From: Candidatus Omnitrophota bacterium
Lineage (GTDB): Bacteria > Omnitrophota > Gorgyraeia > B26-G9
Direction of reading: 5' to 3'
NCBI GenBank assembly: GCA_018399295.1
Contig: JAGYOO010000091.1
Location: 1-6,232 of the forward strand
Length of the DNA stretch: 6,232 bases
The position numbers and the translations under genes are program-made. The notes under the pieces are model-generated. The model had not been told where the DNA came from and ran no database searches. It worked only from the letters and a program-made list of their open reading frames with translations. Shown here piece by piece: positions 5,961-6,232 of the stretch. Each line of letters starts with the position of its first letter. Position 1 is the first letter of the stretch.

Positions 5961-6232
5961 TTACGCCTCACCCAGAGAAAACATGAGGACGGCTTCGGCC
6001 ACAAGCTTATCTTCTACCTTAGCCCGCGCGTATACCTGTCCAGCTCGTGATTTTAATTTTAACACGGTGACCTCCATCACGAGCTGATCGCCAGGCAGGA
6101 CCATTCGACGAAATTTGACTTTATCGATGCTCATAAAATAGGCGCTCTTACCCAGGTTGGCTCTTTTGCTGAGAATTAAGACCCCGGCAACCTGAGCCAT
6201 AGCCTCAACTATCAAAACACCAGGCATGATCG
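5961..6232 (-). CDS. fabZ: 3-hydroxyacyl-ACP dehydratase FabZ (5' part outside window)
   Basis: C-terminal part of the hotdog-fold dehydratase that removes water from 3-hydroxyacyl-ACP to give trans-2-enoyl-ACP in fatty acid elongation. The reading frame is open to the right edge; the visible part begins within the family motif P-IMPGVLIVEAMAQ, so the Met at 6227 is internal and not the start. The active-site Glu of VEAMAQ is present, while the partner His in the upstream GHFP motif lies outside. SIDKVKFRRMVLPGDQL, a further hallmark, follows. About 90 residues are seen of a usual 140-160. It ends GEA-stop only 5 bases before lpxA. In several phyla fabZ is fused behind lpxC; whether that is so here cannot be seen. 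Confidence 0.94.
   Translation of the reverse strand, partial: IMPGVLIVEAMAQVAGVLILSKRANLGKSAYFMSIDKVKFRRMVLPGDQLVMEVTVLKLKSRAGQVYARAKVEDKLVAEAVLMFSLGEA

Overview
This is an ordinary-looking chromosomal stretch from a Gram-negative (diderm) bacterium that makes lipid A. Every gene lies on the minus strand, so transcription runs from right to left. The base composition is close to balanced, genes are tightly packed, and the right half carries a fabZ-lpxA-lpxI run. Use of LpxI instead of LpxH, together with a lone MalK-type ATPase and an AccD that departs from the proteobacterial pattern, points away from Enterobacteria. It suggests a less-studied diderm phylum, perhaps Omnitrophota or another PVC-like lineage; this placement is an inference with low confidence.

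Right half (about 6232 down to 2977): the 3' part of fabZ, then lpxA after 5 bases, then lpxI after 7 bases, form a compact lipid A / fatty acid unit. After 35 bases comes a complete tRNA-Thr (anticodon CGT, CCA encoded), and 35 bases further a 410-residue 12-helix major facilitator exporter-like protein. The reading frame of the transporter is open back into the tRNA, but its real start is the ATG at 4209.

Left half (2976 to 1): just past the transporter stop lies a very good sigma-70-type promoter (TTGACA, 17-base spacer, extended -10). It should drive a second unit: accD (carboxyltransferase beta subunit of acetyl-CoA carboxylase), a MalK/UgpC/MsmX-type sugar ABC ATPase after 9 bases, and a ROK-family sugar kinase after 19 bases that runs off the left edge.

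Functionally, AccD helps make malonyl-CoA for fatty acid synthesis. FabZ dehydrates 3-hydroxyacyl-ACP, and LpxA draws on the same 3-hydroxyacyl-ACP pool to start lipid A, which LpxI carries two steps further on. The ATPase and ROK kinase would serve sugar uptake and phosphorylation. I found no mobile element, CRISPR array, phage gene or novel multi-gene system. The most useful points are the unusual glycine-rich loop of AccD, the tRNA embedded in a protein-coding run, the orphan sugar-importer ATPase, and two start-site corrections.
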